A stretch of DNA of 64,000 nt from Saccharomycopsis crataegensis (lineage: Eukaryota > Ascomycota > Saccharomycetes > Ascoideales > Saccharomycopsidaceae): positions 1-64,000 of the forward strand of contig NW_027043828.1 of assembly GCF_037102585.1 (NCBI RefSeq), given 5' to 3'. Every line of letters begins with the position of its first letter. Within the stretch, counting starts at the first letter, position 1. Made by a program: the position numbers and the translations under genes. Below, in pieces: positions 31,100 through 39,456 of this stretch. The notes under the pieces were generated by a model. That model ran no database searches and was not told where the DNA came from. It saw only the letters and a program-made list of their open reading frames with translations.

Positions 31100-31220
31100 G
31101 CGGAGAAGAAAAAATAGGTGGGGAAAAACAAGAAAATAAAATCAAAAAAAAAAATAAAATCAAAAAAAAAACAACAATTAAAAACCTTAAAAACGCATAA
31201 AAACATTTTTTCTCAATAAT

Positions 31221-31249
31221 AGGGTTTTTCACCATTAATGGTTTTCCCT
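31221..31249 (+). promoter_or_regulatory. LINE B 3' UTR box and stem-loop
   Basis: AGGGTTTTTC followed by the 12-nt palindrome ACCATTAATGGT and TTTCCCT. The AGGG/CCCT arms and the palindrome can form one stem-loop. Equivalent structures are found in LINE A, LINE C and the SINE, which suggests a shared function such as recognition by ORF2 or transcription control. Confidence 0.55.
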
Positions 31250-31352
31250 TAACACTTTAATTTTCAAACTACATTAAGTAGTTTATGAGATATATAGTTA
31301 TATAATTAATTAATATATTGAATTTTGTCTTTAAAAAAAAAAAAAAGCACCG

Positions 31353-32387
31353 TGTGGTTCCCGTGAACACACTCGTTTTGACTGCAAGACGTCATCTTGT
31401 GCCATTTGCAAGAAATTATCCCATAGGGCAAAAGATTGTTATTTCAAAAAGCAACAAAGAGCACCTATTGTGAATCCGGAAGATCCAGAAAAACACTCTC
31501 CGAAACAAAATTCTGGAAAAGCAGTCAAACCAAACCACAATTTAAACTATGGTTTTCAGACTGTCGAAAAAAGAAAAATAAAACTGAATAAACCGGCTAC
31601 TCCAGAATATTCTAAACCACATTCAAACCCTTTTGACTTATTGGCAAATGAAGAAGAAAATGTTGATGATTCAATTATTGATGAGGACGATACTTTGGAA
31701 AAGAACTACCCATCCAATGATGAAGATGCTTTAGAGGAAGGCCTCTCTACTGACGCAGACCAATCCATGGATGAACTCGAAACCTCTACAACCCAACACA
31801 CTGCTACTCTCAGACATCAAACCAAACCAATAGAATTATTGTCCAAGAAAGGTAAATCTAAGAAGCACGCCAAGTTCGCGGCCATTAGCGCCATCAAGCT
31901 GGCCCATATTAGCAAGGTCTCCAAAAAGATCCTCGCCTCACCTTCATCCCACCCTCAGGTCCGTGTTTCTCGCAGACATCAAGAAGTAAACTCACAACAT
32001 CATACTACTTCTTCTGCTGCCAACATTCCTCCTTCACCTACCCCTGCCCGTGATACTGTCACTTCCTCGGCTCTGGCCACTTCTTCTATCCCTGCTTCTG
32101 CCCCTGCTTCTGTCCCTGCTTCTGTCCCTACCTCTGTTCCTACCCCTATTACTACCTCACCTCATTCTACCTCACCTCACTCAGCTTCCCCCTTCTCAAA
32201 ACATCCAACTATCCTGGAAAACTTAGACAAAATGCCCACGCCACTGGAATCATTTAATCCCCGGCCAATGAAGCTTCTGTCAAAAGAACAATCTTCCCCC
32301 CTGGAGGATAACAACAACGAAATAAATTCACCTCAATCAGATGGCTCAAATGTCACAAAAAACGCCTCTCATACACAAAATGAGTAA
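31353..32387 (+). pseudogene. LINE A3 ORF1 remnant (C-terminal 345 codons)
   Basis: The frame is open from the truncation point through the CCHC knuckles and Ser/Pro/Ala-rich tail to the normal stop. The N-terminus with NYSTDPTNDPP is absent. An internal ATG at 31470 could start a shorter protein, but that is unlikely to be meaningful. Confidence 0.88.
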
Positions 32388-35300
32388 ACTATCGATCATT
32401 AGTCAAAACATCCAAAGATTGAGATTGGATGACTCCAAAATTCTCCATCTATCAAACCAATATAACATTTCAATGTTTCAAGAACTTAATCTTGGCGAGG
32501 ACTTCCTCTTCCAACACCAAAACAAAAAAATTTATAAAAATACTCCATCATCCCGCACAGCTATTATAATTGAGGACCACATAAAGGTCGTTGATCATTC
32601 ATTGCTAACAATTGCAGTACTGAGCCAGCTCCAGGTTTATATCACAGATGCCATTATTGAACAAGATGCCAATAACTGGCTTTGGCTAATCAATATCTAC
32701 AACCCATCTGCTGATTACCAAAAACAAATCCTCCTTCAAAATCAACTCTCCATCACCCTCCAAACCCAGCTTACCACTCTCAGAGCGAGAAGCAACAATA
32801 AGACCATCAACATTATTCTCGGAGGTGACTTTAATAATTTTGTCAATTCAAGAGACTCTGCTAACTTCCGTTCTCGCGAACAAAGATCGTCCGAGTCGCT
32901 TAAAAAGCTAATCAAAACTTTCAAGCTAGCAGATATCTATGAACATCCAAAATTGCACCAGATTAAAAAGAATTGGACTAACCAATCCACCACGGAAGAA
33001 AGTAGTCGCAGAATAGATCGTTTTTATATCAGTCAGTCCATGATCTCCGACAAAAACAGATTTCATATTCAAATGTCCCAACAAAACTATCTAAAGTCTT
33101 CTTCAACTCACGATTCTATTATTCTTGAAATCAACACTCAACCTCATGCAATGACTTACATCCCCCAACATAATATCATTAAAAATCATATTATTCAATG
33201 GCTTCTGAAGATCAAGTTTCCACCCACTGTGAACTCTACATCAGACCTCATTTCCGAGATTCGCTTGAAGCTGAATTTTTTGACGATGGTACACAAGAAA
33301 ATAACAGAAAATACTGATGAACCAAATTATTATGACCACATAAGAACTAGGTTCCACCAACACTCCAGACCGCGCCCAATCAAAGCCCTCAAAGCTTCAG
33401 ATGGCGCTTTATTGACATCACAGCAAGACATGCTTCTAGAAGTAACCAATTACTATCAAAAACTCTACGATGGATCTCGTGGTTCAAAGAGCTCGGAAAA
33501 TATAGAAAGGTTCATAAACGCCTCCTTGGGAGATCAGTTACCACTAACCAACACTGAATCCAACAACTTGAACAAACCAATCACCATGACAGAATTGGAA
33601 TATGCCGTTACTGAATCCAATACTCAATCCGCCCCCGGGGTAGATGGTATACCATACGGCGTTTATAAGTCTCTCTTTCCTCAGATAAAACACATACTTC
33701 TAAAAGAATTTAACCAAATTCTTTCTTCAGGGGAAATTCCATTCAACTATCGAACCATAAAATTCACTCTCATACCAAAACCAAACAAAGATGTTCAAAA
33801 AGTGGAGAATTACAGGCCCATAGCATTAATCAACACAAATTTGAAACTCTTTTCCAGCATCATCAACGCCCGTTTGCTCCCGTTCTTGCAAAAAATTATC
33901 GGCCCAAATCAAGTTGGTTTCATACCTGAAAGATCCTCCTTCTCTAATATAACAATTTTCGGTGACTTGCTTTCCAGTTTAATATCCCCACAAGACAAGC
34001 CACATGTCAATCATTCTACTAACCACCGAATCATGCTTGCTGACTTTGAAAAGGCTTTTGACCAGATTTCCCATCTATACCTTAAAATATTACTTCGAAA
34101 ACTCAATTTTGGAAAAATGACGGAAACTATTCACGCTATCCTTACCAAAGCCCTCGGAACCATTTGCCTAAATAACATTACAGGCCCTTCTTTCCCATTA
34201 AGAAACGGAACCCTTCAGGGCAACCCACTTTCACCAACAATTTTCGCGTTAGCCCTTGAACCTTTTCTAAGAGCCATCCAAAGATTAAATAAAGGATTCA
34301 GTTACAACCATAAGATCCAACCAAACATCATCCCCAGAGTCAAATACCTTGCCTATGCAGATGATGTTACCTTATTCTTGAGAGATCATAATGACTTCAA
34401 AAACACTATGAAGATAATTCAGGCGTTCGAACAAGTCAGTGGTTCTAAATTAAACAAAAGCAAATCCAGATTAATTGTTCCATGCGATCAAATACCATTC
34501 CAGTCCGACTTCCAAATAGATATTGCTGACAATAATTATGAAATCCAATATCTAGGCGTTAAAATTGGGAACTCGTGTCAAACCTGGCCTAATACTCTCC
34601 AAAAAGACATCAGCACCAAATATTACATGACCAACATGAATTCACTACCAATATCAAGTCAAATAGTCGGATATAACACATATATCTTGTCTAAGCTATA
34701 TTACCACGAGATTCATGCACCTATGCTTCCAGACCAAATAGATTTGCTAGAACAATCCATCAAAAACCAGGTGAACAAAAAACTGAAAATCTCCATGGAC
34801 ACTTTAAAAACAAGCCCATTGAAAGGAGGATATGGCATGGTGGATATCAAAAGCCAATTGAGCTACCGCAAGGCAAAAATCTTTCAACAACTCTTTCTCC
34901 AATCTTTAAACCCATATTGCCAGTTACTCCGATTCAAGCTCCAACTAGCAATAAACATGATCATCAAACAAAATCTATCCGAGGAAGAGCAGTCGATACA
35001 AGGATATATAAAAACCCAATACTGGTGGCGGTTAATATTGGGTGACCAGATCAATATCAAGAATAAGAGAGACAGCAGGTCCATACTCAACCAGGTTATA
35101 AATCTTCCAATGTTCACCACAGCGGAAAAATGTGCTTTTGTGGCTTGGTATAAATTATTGTCCAAACCAATATCTCAACAACAAACATTGAACCCAATGA
35201 ATATCAAACACTCAGACCTTGCCAAGTCCATTCAAGACGGTATACCAACTATCTATCAAATGGAGATCCCAAAACTGGTCATGGAGTTTGAACACAAACA

Positions 35301-35811
35301 GGGAAGCAAGAAAAAAAGAGCCAGAATTGATAAACATAAATTATCCACCACTTTAACCAATATCCAAGAAGTCACCCAAACGAAACAAAACTCTTTCTGG
35401 AAGAGACTCCACAAATACCAACATAATAGCCCTGGTTACTTTGAAAACATACACATATTCCACTTAGGTGCTGAACAATTTTTTTACCAACATAGAAAAT
35501 GTCACTATTGCGGGCTCGAAACCGTCTCTCAAGACCAACAACATGAATCACCAGAACTCCAAGTCAAGATCAAAATGACCCATTTCCTAATTCAATGCCC
35601 ATTATCAACCGAGTTATGGTCAAGATTGAAAATCCCAATTCCATTAGCATGGAATAACTTAATCGCTCCCAATCATTCAGAATCAACAATCAAAAAGATC
35701 GACCGCTATCTATGCTATCAACGCAAACTCTCACGCCTAAGATATCATAACCAAATTGATTGGAACACATCAATTAACAACTTGATTTATATCATTACTA
35801 CTGGGAGCTGA
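32380..35811 (+). CDS. LINE A3 ORF2, endonuclease-reverse transcriptase (1143 aa)
   Basis: Start at ATGAGTAA overlapping the ORF1 stop by 8 nt; an in-frame ATG 39 nt upstream lies inside ORF1 and is less likely. The domain order and motifs are those of the A4 copy: GDFN and STHD endonuclease, DFEKAFD and YADD reverse transcriptase, C-terminal CHYC...HFLIQC. The ORF is open even though the element lost its 5' end. It differs from A4 at only a few residues. Confidence 0.93.
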   Translation: MSKLSIISQNIQRLRLDDSKILHLSNQYNISMFQELNLGEDFLFQHQNKKIYKNTPSSRTAIIIEDHIKVVDHSLLTIAVLSQLQVYITDAIIEQDANNWLWLINIYNPSADYQKQILLQNQLSITLQTQLTTLRARSNNKTINIILGGDFNNFVNSRDSANFRSREQRSSESLKKLIKTFKLADIYEHPKLHQIKKNWTNQSTTEESSRRIDRFYISQSMISDKNRFHIQMSQQNYLKSSSTHDSIILEINTQPHAMTYIPQHNIIKNHIIQWLLKIKFPPTVNSTSDLISEIRLKLNFLTMVHKKITENTDEPNYYDHIRTRFHQHSRPRPIKALKASDGALLTSQQDMLLEVTNYYQKLYDGSRGSKSSENIERFINASLGDQLPLTNTESNNLNKPITMTELEYAVTESNTQSAPGVDGIPYGVYKSLFPQIKHILLKEFNQILSSGEIPFNYRTIKFTLIPKPNKDVQKVENYRPIALINTNLKLFSSIINARLLPFLQKIIGPNQVGFIPERSSFSNITIFGDLLSSLISPQDKPHVNHSTNHRIMLADFEKAFDQISHLYLKILLRKLNFGKMTETIHAILTKALGTICLNNITGPSFPLRNGTLQGNPLSPTIFALALEPFLRAIQRLNKGFSYNHKIQPNIIPRVKYLAYADDVTLFLRDHNDFKNTMKIIQAFEQVSGSKLNKSKSRLIVPCDQIPFQSDFQIDIADNNYEIQYLGVKIGNSCQTWPNTLQKDISTKYYMTNMNSLPISSQIVGYNTYILSKLYYHEIHAPMLPDQIDLLEQSIKNQVNKKLKISMDTLKTSPLKGGYGMVDIKSQLSYRKAKIFQQLFLQSLNPYCQLLRFKLQLAINMIIKQNLSEEEQSIQGYIKTQYWWRLILGDQINIKNKRDSRSILNQVINLPMFTTAEKCAFVAWYKLLSKPISQQQTLNPMNIKHSDLAKSIQDGIPTIYQMEIPKLVMEFEHKQGSKKKRARIDKHKLSTTLTNIQEVTQTKQNSFWKRLHKYQHNSPGYFENIHIFHLGAEQFFYQHRKCHYCGLETVSQDQQHESPELQVKIKMTHFLIQCPLSTELWSRLKIPIPLAWNNLIAPNHSESTIKKIDRYLCYQRKLSRLRYHNQIDWNTSINNLIYIITTGS

Positions 35812-36008
35812 ATAGTCGATCAAAACAAAAAAGAAAAAAAAAATTAACAAAAACAATAATAATTATCACTAAAGGGTTTTTCACCATATGATATGGTTTT
35901 CCCTAACATATATAATGAGCATTAGCTTATAAGATTTTACATAGATATATATAATTATATATTTATTAATTTATCGAACTTTGAAGGAAAAAAAAAAAAA
36001 AAAAAAAA

Positions 36009-36203
36009 CGAAGCCATTCACTTTACCGAAGCTTAATAAGAAGATAGCTCCAAAACCCCTCAAAGGTACCACAAGACCCTCGCCAACACAATATGTGGTG
36101 GTCCAAAAGAACGGAGAGGCTTTCTCCAACTCAAATATGGCACAACATCTCAACAATATCAAGAGCTTGTGTCCTGATGCCATAAACCTTGGCACCACAA
36201 TTT
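36009..36203 (+). other. Unrecognised coding-like fragment after A3 tail
   Basis: An open plus-strand frame of about 65 codons (KPFTLPKLNKKIAPKPLK ... HLNNIKSLCPDAINLG) with no start of its own. It is bounded by the A21 tail and LTR-4b. The composition is protein-like, but I do not recognise it. It could be a piece of an ORF1 or Gag from another family, or a broken host exon. Confidence 0.45.
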
Positions 36204-36632
36204 TTTTAGAATTCTACAGGTCTACAAAGTACTTTAATATATAAAGACGAAACAAACGCACTCACGTATAATGACAAACACTTTAGATAATAAAGTTAAA
36301 TATAAGGACAGTAGTAAGGACAAACAGCACGACACCTAGCAACCTTAAACCAATAATGGCTGTAAATATAATCTTGATAGCAACGACTATAATATTTATT
36401 AGTAGAGATCTAATGATCTGGTTCCTAGTATAAGACCTACAGACCCCTTGATTGTAAGATCTCGAACTTGTGACAACAGAGCGCACTTTTATCAGAAGAG
36501 GTAATTATTGTACATAGGTGTCCGGCGTTTTTCTTGTCGGAAAAACATTGCTCCACCATAGTGCACAAAATCACTTAAAGTACCCTTAAGTTAAGTGATA
36601 GACAAAATCAAACTATTGGAGCTTGCACTGTA

Positions 36633-36818
36633 CAGTGTTTTCATTTTTTATTCGTACCAACCACCGGAAATGTTCATACCAGTGGCAAAAAATAATTCAT
36701 ACCGACCCCCGGTATTTTTCGTACCACCGCAGCGGGATTTATTCAGACCATCTAAGAAAAATAGTTCATACTATTGCACTTTAATTATTCATACCAACAG
36801 AATACAAAATTCATACTA
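36633..36818 (+). repeat. Transposon copy 1 left TIR with eight iterons
   Basis: The octamer TTCRTACY or a one-base variant starts at 36651, 36673, 36696, 36718, 36742, 36765, 36788 and 36810, i.e. every 22-24 bp. These are likely transposase-binding sites on one face of the helix. Confidence 0.85.
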
Positions 36819-37115
36819 AATGCATAAAATTCTTATGCTTTCATTAATATTTTATCTTTGATATTATTAAACATGTTACAGGGGACCCGCACACCCAATA
36901 AAGCCCCTTTGCAATACTCATTTACCATTTCAAAGGCTCATAACCAAATTTTGGAGTGGTTTCGTCCTTCCTTAAAATTTTAAATTTTCATTAATTTGTT
37001 TTGGAGCTTTGTTGCGTCTTTATGTAATTTTTTTTATAGTTTTTACTTTTTTTTTTTTGGTTTGTTTTCTGTATTTTGTTTTCTAATTTTTTTTCTTCAT
37101 CTTTGGTATTTGTTT

Positions 37116-38444
37116 TCAAAAGAGCTGCTGTTGTAAACAGAGATCAATATGTCTAGAAGCATGTCTGCAGAATCCCTTGTAACTATCAAGGGAAATATTT
37201 TCTGTGGCTTCTTTCACCCTTGGAGTTAATTGCTCCTTCTTGCTCAAGTTTGATCTTTTGACTTTACTCTTACATACTGACCAGAATTCTTCTATAGCAT
37301 TCAACCCTGGAGAATAAGGAGGTAAAAACACAAGTTCCAAGCCACTCAGTGCCACTAGTAACTGAAGATCACGTCGTTTATGAATGGCAGCATTATCAAG
37401 GATCAAATATTTCATACCTTTGAGCTCCTCGTTATTTTCTATTTGCTGGATCACTGACTTTACAAAACTGTAGAAGTGATTAGCTGTAGTACCTTTACTC
37501 ACTTTGTCAATGGTCGTTTCTGAATCAAGTTTTCTCTTCTTATTGGATGTAGCCACTGGAGTTCTGACCTTTAATTCAATACAACCTTTGACAGAAATTG
37601 CCCCAATGAACGAAATATTAAGCCCTCTGGTTACGGGAACAGTAAGAACTGCTTTTTCACCCACAGCAGACCATCCATACTCACGCCGCATACTGATATT
37701 GAAACCTGCTTCGTCGATGAAAATACAGTTTTGACTAAAGTCGAGCTTGTCTTTATACTTCTCTGCCCACTCGAGTCTCTGTTTCTTCAATTCCTCCAGA
37801 CTTCTTCTCAAAGCCCATTTAGAAATACGTTTGAGACTTAGCTTACAGACCTTGGTTACAAAGTTATAGATTGTTGTAGCCTTGGCTCTTACATTGGTGA
37901 AGGCTTTCTTGAGTCTCTCCAACATAAAATCGAGAGTCACTGTAGCATCTTCCTTTATCAATTTTTGAAGGAATTCCTTATGTTCATCAGTGAGAAGGGG
38001 TTTACGACCTCTTTTCTTTATTGGCTTCGAGATACCATTTAATTCATTGACAAGTATTTTGTTCCACTTTCTTTTCCATGTGTAAGCAGTTTGCAAAGGT
38101 ATATCTTCTAATTTTGCAGCCTTGTAAGCTGATACACCTTCTTCCATGACCAAGTGCCAAAATCTTTGTTTGACAGCTTGATTATAATACCGGTACGAAC
38201 CTCTATATCTTCGTTCTTTCATTTCAATTTCCATCTCGGCATTTTCTTCTTCTTCGAAAATAGGATCAATTTCCATGATATCCATGATACCTGGTTTTTC
38301 AAAATGCTTATAGTCACTGTAACTAAAGCAAGCTTCAACTGGTGCTATTTCAGACTCTAAAGTCATTTCACTGGGTTCAGCATAGAATCTATTACCTAGG
38401 CCATCAACATACCCATCAGTTAGTAGCTTGGCTTTCAAGTCCAT
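37116..38444 (-). CDS. Tc1/IS630-type transposase (442 aa), copy 1
   Basis: Cuts and pastes the transposon at TA sites. Residues 60-77 are acidic (EEEENAEMEIEMKE). About 85-130 and 155-205 look like paired helix-turn-helix domains, separated by a KKRGRKPLL basic patch. The catalytic triad is D244 (FIDEAGFN), D350 (YLILDNAAIH) and E385 (PPYSPGLNAIEEFW), with 34 residues between the last two (DD34E). NKKRKLD near residue 301 resembles a nuclear localisation signal. The frame is complete. It differs from copy 2 at residue 343 (Gly here, Ser there). Confidence 0.95.
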   Translation of the reverse strand: MDLKAKLLTDGYVDGLGNRFYAEPSEMTLESEIAPVEACFSYSDYKHFEKPGIMDIMEIDPIFEEEENAEMEIEMKERRYRGSYRYYNQAVKQRFWHLVMEEGVSAYKAAKLEDIPLQTAYTWKRKWNKILVNELNGISKPIKKRGRKPLLTDEHKEFLQKLIKEDATVTLDFMLERLKKAFTNVRAKATTIYNFVTKVCKLSLKRISKWALRRSLEELKKQRLEWAEKYKDKLDFSQNCIFIDEAGFNISMRREYGWSAVGEKAVLTVPVTRGLNISFIGAISVKGCIELKVRTPVATSNKKRKLDSETTIDKVSKGTTANHFYSFVKSVIQQIENNEELKGMKYLILDNAAIHKRRDLQLLVALSGLELVFLPPYSPGLNAIEEFWSVCKSKVKRSNLSKKEQLTPRVKEATENISLDSYKGFCRHASRHIDLCLQQQLF

Positions 38445-38738
38445 ACTTAGTTTTGATGGTAAAATCTTATGCTTTTTTTTGTAAGTAATCTGGTGATCAT
38501 ATAAAGACCGAATTGAATGTCAAAAGTGGGAATTCATCATCTTAAATGGAGAACAGCTCCTACCATACATTCGTTCCCATTTCTTGAAAACCGTAATCAC
38601 GTGATATTATTGATATTATTATAGATATCCCGGTTTTATAGAAAGTAGCACAGAATTATGGAAAAAATGAGTATAATTTGTTTAAACTGAGTAGCTTAGA
38701 GGCTTATAGAGCCAGTCACATAAAAAAAAGAAAGGAAT

Positions 38739-38924
38739 TAATATGAATTTTATATTCTGTTTGTATGAATAATTAAAGTGCAATAGTATGAACTATTTTT
38801 CTTAGATGGTCTGAATAAATCCCGCTGCGGTGGTACGAAAAATACCGGGGGTCGGTATGAATTATTTTTTGCCACTGGTATGAACATTTCCGGTGGGTGG
38901 TACGAATAAAAAATGAAAACACTG
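38739..38924 (-). repeat. Transposon copy 1 right TIR
   Basis: Inverted copy of 36633-36818 with few differences and the same iteron series. Confidence 0.88.
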
Positions 38925-38946
38925 TACTTAGAGCTACATTTCAACA

Positions 38947-39065
38947 CCCAAAAAAACTCCTGTCGGTGTTGTTCAAGAAAAAACCAAATTTGAATTCACG
39001 CTGTAGTCACTTCAATAATACATCTTTCGAAAAAACAGTTTCATTTCTAGCAAGATTTAAAAAAT
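38947..39065. other. Short unique stretch, tRNA-Ile 3' flank
   Basis: No gene is seen. It contains the T6 terminator of tRNA-Ile on the minus strand (A-run next to 39065). Confidence 0.6.
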
Positions 39066-39158
39066 TGGTCCCTGGCGGGATCGAACCGCCGATCTTGGCG
39101 TAACAATATCAGAAGACCTTTATTAGCACCACGCCTTAACCAACTGGGCCAAGGGACC
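39066..39158 (-). tRNA. tRNA-Ile (AAT) with a 19-nt intron
   Basis: GGTCCCTTGGCCCAGTTGG ... with anticodon loop CTAATAA and stem TGGTG/CGCCA. A 19-nt intron follows position 37. T-arm GGCGG-TTCGATC-CCGCC and acceptor GGTCCCT/AGGGACC pair perfectly. It is the second gene of a pair, 21 nt after tRNA-Ser. T6 downstream ends the transcript. Confidence 0.95.
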
Positions 39159-39179
39159 AGTTCTCAAGTTAGAGAATAA

Positions 39180-39261
39180 CGACACGGGCAGGACTCGAAC
39201 CTGCGCGGGCAGAGCCCAAAAGATTTCTAATCTTTCGCCTTAACCACTCGGCCACCGTGCC
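39180..39261 (-). tRNA. tRNA-Ser (AGA)
   Basis: A type II tRNA with anticodon loop TTAGAAA (anticodon AGA), a long variable arm and T-arm GCAGG-TTCGAGT-CCTGC, very close to yeast tRNA-Ser(AGA). The spacer to tRNA-Ile holds no run of four T, so the two are probably co-transcribed. The LTR-5a end lies 10 nt upstream. Confidence 0.96.
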
Positions 39262-39271
39262 TGATTTGTGC

Positions 39272-39319
39272 TGTTATATTACGAAGCAACTATACTAGAT
39301 ATAGTTAGTCACGGGTTAG
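39272..39319 (-). repeat. LTR-5a terminal piece beside tRNA-Ser
   Basis: TGTTATATTACGAAGC ... GTCACGGGTTAG matches the inverted right end of LTR-5b (55129-55331), the LTR of the gypsy element. It is broken by LINE B5. Confidence 0.83.
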
Positions 39320-39320
39320 T

Positions 39321-39456
39321 ACACTTTAATTTTCAAACTACATTAAGTAGTTTATGAGATATATAGTTATATAATTAATTAATATATTGAATTTTGTCTT
39401 TAAAAAAAAAAATAGTTATTTATTAATATATTGAATTTTGTCTTTAAAAAAAAAAA
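39321..39456 (+). mobile_element. LINE B fragments B5 and B6 (3' UTR ends)
   Basis: B5 (39321-39412) is 80 bp of the 3' UTR plus an A11 tail. B6 (39413-39456) is about 33 bp of the 3' UTR end plus another A11 tail. Two successive, extremely truncated rungs precede B7; B6 could alternatively be a tandem duplication of the B5 end. Confidence 0.85.

Larger units (their letters stand above)
25098..31346 (+). mobile_element. LINE B copy B4, full length and open
   Basis: An 18-nt leader (25098-25115), ORF1, a 5-nt gap, ORF2, a 3' UTR of 233 bp and an A14 tail (31333-31346). Both ORFs are uninterrupted, so this looks like a potentially active copy. It lies directly between the poly-A of B3 and the truncated 5' end of A3. 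Confidence 0.95.
31353..36008 (+). mobile_element. LINE A copy A3, 5'-truncated
   Basis: Begins inside ORF1 at the first CCHC knuckle, directly after the A14 tail of B4 and about six junction bases. ORF2, a 3' UTR that is shorter than in A4 by an internal deletion, and an A21 tail (35988-36008) follow. A stem-loop box (AGGGTTTTTC, then ACCATATGATATGGT) lies at about 35873-35904. Confidence 0.93.
36633..38924 (-). mobile_element. Tc1/mariner-type DNA transposon, copy 1 (2292 bp)
   Basis: Ends CAGTGTTTTC ... GAAAACACTG, flanked by TA duplications (36631-36632 and 38925-38926). Terminal inverted repeats are about 186 bp (36633-36818 and 38739-38924). One transposase gene fills the interior. It is nearly identical to the copy at 52241-54517, so it moved recently. 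Confidence 0.96.
36204..38946. repeat. LTR-4b, split by a Tc1-type transposon
   Basis: Matches LTR-4c (63360-63820) on both sides of the transposon: 36204-36632 and 38925-38946, ending TTTCAACA. The transposon sits at the TA of GCACTGTACTTAGAG. LTR-4c is the undisturbed version of the same site. Confidence 0.9.
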
